NCBI GenBank assembly: GCA_947474815.1
Contig: CANJJU010000013.1
Span: 1 to 33,293 of the forward strand
Source: Chitinophagaceae bacterium
Lineage (GTDB): Bacteria; Bacteroidota; Bacteroidia; Chitinophagales; Chitinophagaceae
Reading direction: 5' to 3'
Length of the DNA stretch: 33,293 nucleotides
Shown here: positions 8,281-17,391 of the stretch, in pieces
How the letters are laid out: each line of letters opens with the position of its first letter
Numbering within the stretch: position 1 is the stretch's first letter
Notes under the pieces: model-generated
What the model saw: only the letters and a program-made list of their open reading frames with translations
Databases searched by the model: none
What the model was told of the DNA's origin: nothing
Program-made: the position numbers and the translations under genes

Positions 8281-10401
8281 ATGAACATAATCAAGCAGCA
8301 CCCTATAAATGAGATCGGGTATAATTTTATTGAGAAAAAATATATACCAAAAGGGAAAGACGAATACCATCTTAGAAATCAACAAAACAATCACAAGAAG
8401 CTATATCATGCTTTAACCAATGCGCAAATTGATATCTTAATTCGAAATCGAAATACCTCAGACAATTGGTCAAATGTGCTAGTGTCTAAAAAATTCGACC
8501 CTTCACTTGTTAAGAATTCGAAATTTTTTGGTTTGGTTCGGATTGGAAAAATAGAGCCTATTTGTCTTGAATTTCATGATTTTAAAATCCCTGCAGGCAT
8601 ATACAATAGCACCATCATCAGCAGCGATATAGGCGACAACGTATGCATTGAAAACGTAAATTATCTGAGTCATTACATTATTGAAGACAATGTGATACTC
8701 GTTAATATCAACGAGCTTGCTACAACCAACTATGCAAAATTTGGGAATGGAATTTTAAAAGAAGGAGAAGTTGATGAGAAACAAAGAATGATCATCGAAG
8801 TATGCAATGAAAATGGCGGGAGAAGCATTATTCCCTATAATGGAATGCTTGCAGGAGATGCCTATATGTGGAGTAAGTACAGAGATGATAAAAAATTGCT
8901 GCAAAAGTTTAAAGACCTAACTGAAAAGAAGTTTGATAAACAAAGAGGTTATTATGGTAAAATTGGTCAGCGTACCATCATTAAAAATACACGCATTATA
9001 AAAGACGTATTAATTGGATCTGATGCCTATATCAAAGGAGCAAATAAATTAAAGAACCTCACTATCAATAGCGATGGTAATAGGAAAACACAAATTGGAG
9101 AAGGATGCGAATTGGTTAATGGGATCATAGGCTACGGCTGCAGAATTTTTTATGGAGTAAAAGCCGTACGATTTATAACAGCCTCTCATTCTCAATTAAA
9201 ATACGGCGCAAGATTGATTAATTCGTATCTAGGAAACAACTCTACTATCTCTTGTTGCGAGGTTTTGAATACCATGATTTTCCCTGGTCACGAACAACAC
9301 CACAATAACTCATTCCTTTGCGCTTCTCTTATTATGGGACAAAGCAATATTGCTGCAGGAGCAACCATTGGCAGCAATCACAATACGCGTGGAGCAGATG
9401 GAGAAATAGTGGCTGGAAGAGGCTTTTGGCCTGGACTCTGCGTGAGCCTAAAACACAATTCAAAATTTGCTTCTTTTGCTATTTTAGCAAAAGGCGATTA
9501 TCCCTCCGAGCTAAATATTCCAGCTCCTTTTTGTTTGATTAACAACGACGTTGCAAATGATCGATTGGTGATTATGCCTGCCTATTGGTTTATGTACAAT
9601 ATGTATGCATTGGAAAGAAATGTAAGTAAATACCATAACAGAGATAAGCGAGAATATAAAATTCAAAATATAGAATACGATTATCTAGCTCCAGACACCA
9701 TCAATGAAGTGTTTGACTCTTTAAAAACATTCAGTAAATTAAAAATAAATGATGTAGGAGAAGCGGTTATTGATGGATGGGAAAATGCAAAACGAAAAAC
9801 AGTATTGATTAAACTTCCTGAAGCCATCAAAGTATATGAAGAGATTATTCAGCTGTACGCATGCACCCAAATGCTTAAAACCATTGAGGAAAATAAGATT
9901 CAACATTTCGATGCATTTAAAAAACAACTTCATGCTACATCAAAAAGAAGCAATTGGCTAAATATTGGTGGTCAATTGATTCTAGAAGAGGAAATGAGCA
10001 ACCTTAAAAAAGAATTAAAGTCAAATAAAATAAAAAGTTGGGATGATATTCATGCATTTTATCAAAAACAAGGAAAGAATTATGACAAAGACAATTTAAG
10101 TCATTCTTTCACTAGTCTTTTGGAACTTTGGAACATCGATGCAAAACAATTCACTCCTGCCTTATTTAAGAAACTACTTCAGAAAATGCTTCTAACCAAA
10201 GAATGGATGACGAAAAGCATTTATAGCACAAGAGAAAAAGATTATTCAAGTCCCTATAGAAAGATGGTGTACGATAATAATGAAGAGATGCTAAATGTTA
10301 TTGGGAAAATTGATGACAATACATTTATACAAGAGCAAACAGCTGCTTTTGACCAATTGCAAAAAAAGATAAATGGATTGATAAAAAAATGGAAGTTATA
10401 G
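8281..10401 (+). CDS. DUF4954 family protein (predicted left-handed beta-helix, nucleotidyl/acyltransferase-like)
   Basis: 706 aa; hexapeptide-like repeats (IISSDIGDNVCIENVNYLSHYIIEDNVILVN; GATIGSNHNTRGADGEIVAGRGFWPG); overall resemblance recalled for DUF4954. Confidence 0.75.
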   Translation: MNIIKQHPINEIGYNFIEKKYIPKGKDEYHLRNQQNNHKKLYHALTNAQIDILIRNRNTSDNWSNVLVSKKFDPSLVKNSKFFGLVRIGKIEPICLEFHDFKIPAGIYNSTIISSDIGDNVCIENVNYLSHYIIEDNVILVNINELATTNYAKFGNGILKEGEVDEKQRMIIEVCNENGGRSIIPYNGMLAGDAYMWSKYRDDKKLLQKFKDLTEKKFDKQRGYYGKIGQRTIIKNTRIIKDVLIGSDAYIKGANKLKNLTINSDGNRKTQIGEGCELVNGIIGYGCRIFYGVKAVRFITASHSQLKYGARLINSYLGNNSTISCCEVLNTMIFPGHEQHHNNSFLCASLIMGQSNIAAGATIGSNHNTRGADGEIVAGRGFWPGLCVSLKHNSKFASFAILAKGDYPSELNIPAPFCLINNDVANDRLVIMPAYWFMYNMYALERNVSKYHNRDKREYKIQNIEYDYLAPDTINEVFDSLKTFSKLKINDVGEAVIDGWENAKRKTVLIKLPEAIKVYEEIIQLYACTQMLKTIEENKIQHFDAFKKQLHATSKRSNWLNIGGQLILEEEMSNLKKELKSNKIKSWDDIHAFYQKQGKNYDKDNLSHSFTSLLELWNIDAKQFTPALFKKLLQKMLLTKEWMTKSIYSTREKDYSSPYRKMVYDNNEEMLNVIGKIDDNTFIQEQTAAFDQLQKKINGLIKKWKL

Positions 10402-10415
10402 TGAAATAGTTAGTG

Positions 10416-10832
10416 TTACTTCATAAAATGCTGCACTGCCAAATCGTACCCTTGCAACCCCATTCCCATAATGACTCCCGATGCATTGGGCGACACGAAG
10501 GATGTTTTTCTGAATTCCTCTCTGCTGTAGATATTTGAAATATGCACTTCAATTACTTTAGTGGATATCGCCGCAACTGCATCCCCTATTGAAACAGAGG
10601 TGTGTGTATATCCCCCTGGATTAAATACAATGCCATCATAGTCAAACCCTACACGATGCAATTCATTGATCAACTCTCCTTCTACATTGCTTTGAAAATA
10701 ACTAAACTCAATGTTTGGATATTTCATTTGAATAGTCTCGAAAAAAATATCAAAACTTTCATTACCATAAATAGCTGTCTCCCGCTTGCCTAAGAGATTC
10801 AAATTGGGGCCATTGATTATAGCAATTTTCAT
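10416..10832 (-). CDS. aroQ: 3-dehydroquinate dehydratase, type II
   Basis: 138 aa; MKIAIINGPNLNLLGKRE, FNPGGYTHTSVSIGDAV, EVHISNIYSREEFR motifs. Confidence 0.97.
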   Translation of the reverse strand: MKIAIINGPNLNLLGKRETAIYGNESFDIFFETIQMKYPNIEFSYFQSNVEGELINELHRVGFDYDGIVFNPGGYTHTSVSIGDAVAAISTKVIEVHISNIYSREEFRKTSFVSPNASGVIMGMGLQGYDLAVQHFMK

Positions 10833-10847
10833 TCGAATTTGATTGAA

Positions 10848-11948
10848 TTAATTATTTTGAATCATTGCAATAAAATCATCAAAAAGATAACGACTGTCAT
10901 GTGGACCGGGCGTTGCTTCAGGATGGTACTGAACAGAAAATGCTTTTTTATTTTTAATACGAATACCTTCAATGCTATCATCATTAAGATTGATATGGGT
11001 AATCTCAATATTACTACTATTTTTTACTGCAACAGGATCAATTCCAAATCCATGATTCTGTGTGGTAATTTCCGATTTCCCTGTAATGATATTTTTAACA
11101 GGATGATTAAGCCCTCTATGCCCATGATGCATTTTAAAAGTGGGAATATCATTAGCCAATGCCAATAACTGATGCCCTAAACATATTCCAAACAAAGGCT
11201 TATCTGCAGAAAGAATTCTTTTAACTGTTTGAATAGCATACTCCATTGGGGCAGGATCTCCCGGACCATTGCTTATAAAATAACCCGATGGATTGAATGC
11301 CGCTAATTCTTCGAAGGATGTCTTTGCGTTAAATACTTTTACAAAAGCACCTCTGTCAACCAAACACTGAAGGATATGTTGTTTTACTCCAAAATCAAGT
11401 ACCGCAATTCTAAGAGTGTTGTTTTTCTCTCCGAGTGTATAGGATTCTTTTGTACTCACAACGGAAGCCAATTCAAGGCCGGCCATAGACGGCACATTCT
11501 TCAATTGCTTCTTAAGAGACTCGATATCTGTATCTGTGGAAGAAAGAATGCAATTCATTGCCCCTTTGGTACGAATATGAGCCACCAATGCTCTCGTATC
11601 TATTTCATCTATGGCAACAATTTGTTGAGATTCGAAATAATGTTGCAAAGATTCATCCGCTAAAAATCGGCTAAAGTTTTCTTCTAGATTTCTTCCAATA
11701 ACTGCCTTTACTTTTACTCCAGCACTTTCTACGTCCTTAGGCATTGTTCCATAATTGCCAATATGGGCATTGTTCATGATGAGCACTTGTCCAAAATAGC
11801 TAGGATCGGTGAATACTTCTTGGTACCCTGTCATGCCGGTATTAAAACATATCTCTCCCGTTGCAATGCCTCTATAACCGAATGCTTTGCCATGCATAAC
11901 AGTCCCATCTTCAAGAATTAAAATACCTGTTTGATTATTTTTTTCCAT
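10848..11948 (-). CDS. carA: Carbamoyl-phosphate synthase small chain
   Basis: 366 aa; NTGMTGYQEVFTDPSY, GICLGHQLLA (class I amidotransferase Cys), VQYHPEATPGPHDS. Confidence 0.97.
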   Translation of the reverse strand: MEKNNQTGILILEDGTVMHGKAFGYRGIATGEICFNTGMTGYQEVFTDPSYFGQVLIMNNAHIGNYGTMPKDVESAGVKVKAVIGRNLEENFSRFLADESLQHYFESQQIVAIDEIDTRALVAHIRTKGAMNCILSSTDTDIESLKKQLKNVPSMAGLELASVVSTKESYTLGEKNNTLRIAVLDFGVKQHILQCLVDRGAFVKVFNAKTSFEELAAFNPSGYFISNGPGDPAPMEYAIQTVKRILSADKPLFGICLGHQLLALANDIPTFKMHHGHRGLNHPVKNIITGKSEITTQNHGFGIDPVAVKNSSNIEITHINLNDDSIEGIRIKNKKAFSVQYHPEATPGPHDSRYLFDDFIAMIQNN

Positions 11949-12002
11949 TGGCTAAGTATTATACAAAGAAAAAGAATGAAACCGAATTATTAAAAACAAA
12001 TC

Positions 12003-12029
12003 CAAAAAAAACCCCGAAAAATATCGGGG
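12003..12029 (-). terminator. Rho-independent terminator of alpha ribosomal operon
   Basis: Minus-strand CCCCGATATTTTTCGGGG followed by TTTTTTTT, about 26 nt past the rplQ stop. Confidence 0.9.
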
Positions 12030-12054
12030 CTATATAAAGAATTTAAAGATTCAT

Positions 12055-12582
12055 TTATGCTTCTGTGTTTTCTTCAGTAGCAGCTTCTGTTGACTCAGCA
12101 GGGGCAACTGTTTCAGCAACTTCTGCAGAGGCTTTCTTCTTAGCTCCAGAACGACGCGTTGTTTTCTTAGCTGTATCAGCAGATTGCGCTGTTCCTTTAC
12201 CATAGATTTCGTTAAAATCAACGAGTTCTATCATTGCCATTTCTGCGTTATCGCCGATACGAGCACCTAGTTTGATGACACGGGTGTATCCACCAGGGCG
12301 ACCAGCTACTTTTGGAGCTACTACAGTAAAAAGTTCTTTTACTGCTTGCTTATCATTTAAATAACTGAAAACGATGCGATGATTGTGCATAATCAACTCC
12401 TTGGTAGAAGTTGCTTTTGTTTTGGTAATAATTGGCTCTATATAAGTACGCAATGCTTTTGCTTTTGCAAGAGTAGTGGTAATTCTCTTATACGTAATCA
12501 ATTGGCAACCTAAGTTCATCAACAATGCCTTTCTGTGAGAGGCTGTTCTGCTTAAGTTATTTTTTTTATCTCCGTGACGCAT
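12055..12582 (-). CDS. rplQ: 50S ribosomal protein L17 with Ala/Glu/Thr-rich C-terminal extension
   Basis: [24 protein letters not shown]... [25 protein letters not shown]. Confidence 0.97.
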   Translation of the reverse strand: MRHGDKKNNLSRTASHRKALLMNLGCQLITYKRITTTLAKAKALRTYIEPIITKTKATSTKELIMHNHRIVFSYLNDKQAVKELFTVVAPKVAGRPGGYTRVIKLGARIGDNAEMAMIELVDFNEIYGKGTAQSADTAKKTTRRSGAKKKASAEVAETVAPAESTEAATEENTEA

Positions 12583-12650
12583 GACTTATTGTTTTTATAC
12601 CCTGTACCGTGTCAGGAATTACAGGATTGTGATAAATATTATTGATTAAT

Positions 12651-13646
12651 TTATTCGTCGTCTAATTTAAGTTTACTTAAATCCATTCCGAAACTCAATC
12701 CTCTTTCGTGTAATACTTGATCGATTTCACTTAAAGATTTTTGACCAAAGTTTCTGAATTTCATCAAGTCTTCTTGTTCGTATTGAACCAATTCACTTAA
12801 TGAATTGATTTTTGCTGCTTTCAAGCAATTGAATGCACGAACAGATAAATCAAGATCTTCTAGTGGAGTCTTCAACATTTTACGTAATTGTAAAGTTTGC
12901 TCGTCAACTAAATCTTCTTTTTTATCTTCTTTGGTATCAAAAGTGATGTTTTCATCAGTGATGATCATCAAATGTTGAATCAAAATACGGCTTGCTTGTT
13001 TAACAGCTTCTTCTGGATGAATTGTTCCGTCAGTTACTACGTCGATGATTAATTTTTCAAAATCAGTACGTTGTTCAACCCTTGTATTTTCTATCAAATA
13101 CTTCACATTCTTAATGGGAGTATAAATAGCATCTACAGGAATATATCCAAAATGAGAACTTTTTTCTTTATGCTCTTCTGCAGGAACATATCCACGACCT
13201 TTTCCGATAGTAATTTCGATGTCTAGTTTTGCGCTAGCATCCAAAGTACAAATCATTAATTCAGGATTCATCACTTCAAAAGCAGGAGAAGCTTCACCAA
13301 TCATACCAGCGGTAAAATCAGTTCTATTTTTTAATGATAGAGAAATCTTTTCAGTATTAACATCATGATCTACTTTCAATTTAAAGCGAACTTGCTTAAG
13401 ATTTAGGATCATTTCAGTTACGTCTTCAGTCACACCTTTGATGGTTGCAAATTCATGATCCGCACCAGCTATATTGATTCCAATGATAGCATAGCCTTCA
13501 AGTGAATTTAACAAAACTCTGCGCAAAGCATTTCCGATGGTTACACCATACCCTGGTTCCAGGGGACGGAATTCGAATTGAGCTTCAAAATCAGTTGCTT
13601 TCTGAAGAACGATTTTATCTGGTTTAACAAAATTAAAAATAGCCAT
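12651..13646 (-). CDS. rpoA: DNA-directed RNA polymerase subunit alpha
   Basis: 331 aa; FRPLEPGYGVTIGNALRRVLLNSLEGYAI, C-terminal LSVRAFNCLKAAKINSLSELV. Confidence 0.98.
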   Translation of the reverse strand: MAIFNFVKPDKIVLQKATDFEAQFEFRPLEPGYGVTIGNALRRVLLNSLEGYAIIGINIAGADHEFATIKGVTEDVTEMILNLKQVRFKLKVDHDVNTEKISLSLKNRTDFTAGMIGEASPAFEVMNPELMICTLDASAKLDIEITIGKGRGYVPAEEHKEKSSHFGYIPVDAIYTPIKNVKYLIENTRVEQRTDFEKLIIDVVTDGTIHPEEAVKQASRILIQHLMIITDENITFDTKEDKKEDLVDEQTLQLRKMLKTPLEDLDLSVRAFNCLKAAKINSLSELVQYEQEDLMKFRNFGQKSLSEIDQVLHERGLSFGMDLSKLKLDDE

Positions 13647-13676
13647 TTGTATTTTGTTGTTTTAAAATTTAAAAGA

Positions 13677-14282
13677 TTATTTACTGTACAATTCTACAAT
13701 TAGTTGCTCCTTGATATTCTCTGGAACACTTTCCCTTTCAGGATAAGCGATGAAAGTACCTTTCAATTCGCTCTCGCTCCATTCTAGCCAACTAAATTTT
13801 GGATTTTTACCACGAACATTGCCTGTAATAGCATTGTTAGCAGCACTTTTATTTTTAAGACCAATTTTATCACCTGGCTTACAGCTATAAGAAGGTACGT
13901 TTAACACATCACCATTAACGGTTACATGCTTATGACTTACCATCTGACGAGCAGCCTGACGACTTGGTGCAATACCCATTCTGAATACAGTATTATCCAA
14001 ACGAGCTTCTAATAATTTGATTAGATTTTCACCTGTAACACCTTTTCTACGAGCAGCTTCTTCAAATGTTCTGCGGAATTGTTTTTCCAACAAACCATAA
14101 GTGTATTTTGCTTTTTGCTTTTCTTTTAGCTGAACACCATATTCACTCAGTGTTTTACGCTTTTTAGTACCGCCGTGTTGACCGGGAGGGTTACTGTTTT
14201 TAGTTAACCACTTACCATTTCCGGTAATGGGTTCTCCGAATCTGCGGGAGATTTTTGTTTTGGGGCCTGTATAACGTGCCAT
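13677..14282 (-). CDS. rpsD: 30S ribosomal protein S4
   Basis: 201 aa; [52 protein letters not shown]. Confidence 0.98.
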   Translation of the reverse strand: MARYTGPKTKISRRFGEPITGNGKWLTKNSNPPGQHGGTKKRKTLSEYGVQLKEKQKAKYTYGLLEKQFRRTFEEAARRKGVTGENLIKLLEARLDNTVFRMGIAPSRQAARQMVSHKHVTVNGDVLNVPSYSCKPGDKIGLKNKSAANNAITGNVRGKNPKFSWLEWSESELKGTFIAYPERESVPENIKEQLIVELYSK

Positions 14283-14370
14283 AATTTGATTGGTGACCTT
14301 TTATTGTCGATGCATCATTGTAAAGGTCATTTAAAATGAATAATGCACCCGTTAAAAAATAATATTGATA

Positions 14371-14784
14371 CTATACTCTTCTCTTTTTTGGAGGACGACA
14401 ACCATTGTGTGGCAATGGAGTTACATCTTTAATGATGGCTACTTCTAATCCGCTTTGAGACAAAGAACGAATGGCGCCTTCGCGACCACTACCCGGACCT
14501 TTCACATATACATCTACTCTTTTCAATCCAGCATCTATTGCAGTTTTGGCTGCATCAGAACCAGCCATTTGAGCTGCATAAGGAGTATTTTTTTTGCTTC
14601 CTTTGAAACCCATTTTTCCAGCTGAAGACCAAGAAATTACTTGTCCTTGCTTATTGGTTAAACTAATAATAATATTGTTAAAACTAGCAGTAACGTGAGC
14701 ATCACCATGTGGTTCTACTTTTACTACTCTCTTTTTTGAAGCTGCTTTCGCGCTTTGAACTTTCTGTCCTTGTGCCTTTGCCAT
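14371..14784 (-). CDS. rpsK: 30S ribosomal protein S11
   Basis: 137 aa; [44 protein letters not shown]. Confidence 0.98.
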   Translation of the reverse strand: MAKAQGQKVQSAKAASKKRVVKVEPHGDAHVTASFNNIIISLTNKQGQVISWSSAGKMGFKGSKKNTPYAAQMAGSDAAKTAIDAGLKRVDVYVKGPGSGREGAIRSLSQSGLEVAIIKDVTPLPHNGCRPPKKRRV

Positions 14785-14933
14785 AATTTAATTAATAGAT
14801 GATCTTAAAAAATAACTTCGAAAATTCGAAGCTGAACCAACCCTCCTGCCGACTTAAGCGATCCGGCGCTGATTCAAAATATACAAGTCGATATAAACAG
14901 CAATACCGGAAGATTCACCACCGGTATTGATTA

Positions 14934-15311
14934 TTACTTAACTACTTTCTTCTTACCTGCTACTGTCTTACGCTTACCTTTTCTAGTACGACTATTGGTA
15001 CGAGTACGTTGACCACGAACTGGCAATCCCTTACGATGACGCAAGCCACGGTAACATGCGATATCCAACAAGCGCTTAATGTTCATTTGAGTTTCACTGC
15101 GAAGTGCACCCTCTGTTTTAAACTCATTGTTGATTACATTACGGATGGCAGTTTGCTCATCATCATTCCACTGATTAACTTTTTTACTCAAATCAATTCC
15201 AGATTTGGTTAAAATGTACTTTGCAGTAGAACGGCCAATACCATATATATAGGTAAGTCCGATTTCTCCTCTTTTATTTTTTGGTAAATCTATACCGGCA
15301 ATACGCGCCAT
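14934..15311 (-). CDS. rpsM: 30S ribosomal protein S13
   Basis: 125 aa; [53 protein letters not shown]. Confidence 0.98.
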   Translation of the reverse strand: MARIAGIDLPKNKRGEIGLTYIYGIGRSTAKYILTKSGIDLSKKVNQWNDDEQTAIRNVINNEFKTEGALRSETQMNIKRLLDIACYRGLRHRKGLPVRGQRTRTNSRTRKGKRKTVAGKKKVVK

Positions 15312-15351
15312 ATTATTTGTTGAATTTTGTTTTAAATAATTTAATTGAAAA

Positions 15352-15468
15352 CTATCCTTGCTTTTGCTTAAAGCGTGGATTTTTTTTGTTGATTACATAC
15401 AGACGACCTTTCCTTCTCACAATTTTGCAATCAGCACTGCGTTTTTTAATTGAAGCTCTAACCTTCAT
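15352..15468 (-). CDS. rpmJ: 50S ribosomal protein L36 (missed by the ORF track because it is short)
   Basis: My minus-strand translation: [38 protein letters not shown], 38 aa. Confidence 0.95.
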   Translation of the reverse strand: MKVRASIKKRSADCKIVRRKGRLYVINKKNPRFKQKQG

Positions 15469-15526
15469 TTTATTTGATTTTATCTTTTAATAATAACCGC
15501 AAGCAGCGTGCCTTGCAGTCTAGTTT

Positions 15527-15745
15527 TTATTTATACCTAAATATAATTCTACCTCTTGTTAAATCGTATGGACTCATTTCCACCCCTACTTTATCACCTG
15601 GTAAAATACGGATATAATGCATCCTCATTTTTCCTGAAATCGTTGCCAATATTTCATGACCGTTTTCAAGTTTTACCTTAAACATAGCATTGCTAAGTGC
15701 CTCAATGATCGTTCCGTCTTGCTTAATTAATGCTTGTTTAGCCAT
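15527..15745 (-). CDS. infA: Translation initiation factor IF-1 (start corrected from 15814)
   Basis: [72 protein letters not shown]; internal ATG at 15745 is the canonical start. Confidence 0.96.
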   Translation of the reverse strand: MAKQALIKQDGTIIEALSNAMFKVKLENGHEILATISGKMRMHYIRILPGDKVGVEMSPYDLTRGRIIFRYK

Positions 15746-15758
15746 AAATTTGGGAGCG

Positions 15759-15766
15759 CAAAGATA
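15759..15766 (-). promoter_or_regulatory. Bacteroidota -7 element (TATCTTTG) upstream of infA
   Basis: Exact TAnnTTTG on the minus strand, 13 nt before the infA ATG; a TTG lies about 22 nt further upstream (15789-15791). Confidence 0.5.
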
Positions 15767-15828
15767 AGAGAAATATTTAATTATTAACCAAAAAAACCTA
15801 ATATTACAACACAAAACACGATAAATTT

Positions 15829-16524
15829 ATGAAAAAAGTCCTTTTTGCCTGCTTAGGCCTAGCAATTCTAGCTGTTTCTTGTAAAAAAAGTGATCCCCCG
15901 GTAGTAGTTCCTAGCAAATTCATGACCTTTACTCCCGGCATTCAATGGAACTACGAAACCGTTGACAATATTGCCATCACCACTACCCCTTATACCCTCA
16001 CTTCTACTAGCAACGACTCTACTATCAACAGTAAGGTTTATCATATTTTTGAGTATACAGATATAAATGGCACTAGCCATGAATATTATAACAATACAAG
16101 CAATGATTATTATCAATATGCCGAACTGTCTGCTCAATTACCTGCATTAGAGTTAAAGTATTTAAATGACAACACTGCCGCTGGCGGAACTTGGTCGCAA
16201 GCATTTTCTACCACACAACAAGGAGTTACAATTACCGCAGACATTAAAAGTACTATTGAAGAAAAAGGAAACTCTTTGGTTGTTAACGGCGTAACATATA
16301 ATAATGTAATCAAAGTGAAGACTGAAATATTAAATCCTACCACAGACAATCCAATTGTTGTGATAGACCCTATCACACAAAGTATTCATAGTTACTTTGC
16401 ACCAAAATATGGATTGATTAAAAGAGAGTTTCAATTGCATATTAGTGGCAGTATTTTAGGAAACTCAAGCGATTTGATTAATACTAACACAACAACCAAT
16501 TTATTAAGCTCAACTGTTCAATAA
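15829..16524 (+). CDS. Putative lipoprotein of unknown function
   Basis: 231 aa; lipobox-type signal MKKVLFACLGLAILAVSCKKSDPP; no family recognised. Confidence 0.75.
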   Translation: MKKVLFACLGLAILAVSCKKSDPPVVVPSKFMTFTPGIQWNYETVDNIAITTTPYTLTSTSNDSTINSKVYHIFEYTDINGTSHEYYNNTSNDYYQYAELSAQLPALELKYLNDNTAAGGTWSQAFSTTQQGVTITADIKSTIEEKGNSLVVNGVTYNNVIKVKTEILNPTTDNPIVVIDPITQSIHSYFAPKYGLIKREFQLHISGSILGNSSDLINTNTTTNLLSSTVQ

Positions 16525-16548
16525 ACTATTTTAAATATTTTTAATACC

Positions 16549-16587
16549 CAAATAGAAAGGGTGGCAAATTGCCACCCTTTCTATTTG
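16549..16587. terminator. Bidirectional intrinsic terminator
   Basis: Perfect 19-bp-arm inverted repeat CAAATAGAAAGGGTGGCAA-A-TTGCCACCCTTTCTATTTG between convergent genes. Confidence 0.85.
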
Positions 16588-16600
16588 TAGGGATATCTCT

Positions 16601-17308
16601 TTACAAAATGGTAACTTCTGTCCTTCTATTTTCCGCTCTACCAGACTCTGTTTTATTATCGGCAATTGGTTGCGTTAACCCATATCCTTTTGTTGTAAGT
16701 CTGCCGCCATCAATTCCTTTGCCAATTAAATAATCCTTTACTGCATTGGCTCTATCCAAAGAAAGTTTTTGATTGCTCGTTGCATTACCCACATTGTCTG
16801 TATGACCGCCAATTTCTATTCGATCATCTTCCTTTCTTTTTAAATACGCAACCAATTCGTCTAATACAATATACGAACTCTCTTGTAGCGTTGCTTTCCC
16901 AAAATCAAAGTTGCAATTATCTAACACCCAATTTTTAGAAGGCATAAATTGAAAGTTTAGCACAAAAGGATTTTTGTAATACGCTTTCCCTTCAAGTGCC
17001 GGAATATCCAATACATCTAATGAGGTAGAATCTTTAAATCCAAGAATATAAATATCGTATTTGTCACCCGCAGGAAGCCTTACTGAAAATTTACCATTAT
17101 CATCTGTTAGCCCCTGATATTCTCTGCCATTATTTCTGCTTCTCAATACCATGATTTCATGTGACAAAATATTATTGTTGAAATCAGTCATCATTACATC
17201 TACTTGAGCATCTTTAGGAATGGAAGCATTTTGAATAGCGTCTGTTTGTGCAAACGTAAAGATGGGCAATGCGCATAATAAAAATGCATGAAAAAGGATA
17301 CGTTTCAT
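16601..17308 (-). CDS. OmpA family protein (N-terminal Ig/carboxypeptidase-regulatory-like domain plus OmpA_C)
   Basis: Signal peptide MKRILFHAFLLCALPIFTFAQ; DRIEIGGHTDNVGNATSNQKLSLDRANAVKDYLIGKGI...ENRRTEVTIL. Confidence 0.9.
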   Translation of the reverse strand: MKRILFHAFLLCALPIFTFAQTDAIQNASIPKDAQVDVMMTDFNNNILSHEIMVLRSRNNGREYQGLTDDNGKFSVRLPAGDKYDIYILGFKDSTSLDVLDIPALEGKAYYKNPFVLNFQFMPSKNWVLDNCNFDFGKATLQESSYIVLDELVAYLKRKEDDRIEIGGHTDNVGNATSNQKLSLDRANAVKDYLIGKGIDGGRLTTKGYGLTQPIADNKTESGRAENRRTEVTIL

Positions 17309-17391
17309 ATAAATTCAATCATTGAGTGATAGAATAAAGTTACTGATTAAAGTACTTTTTTATGAGGATGTATGAACAGAAAAAGAGAGTT

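Noticed and set aside
9318-9542. 74-aa ORF within the DUF4954 gene in another frame
   Set aside because: Out-of-frame overlap with no recognisable domain.
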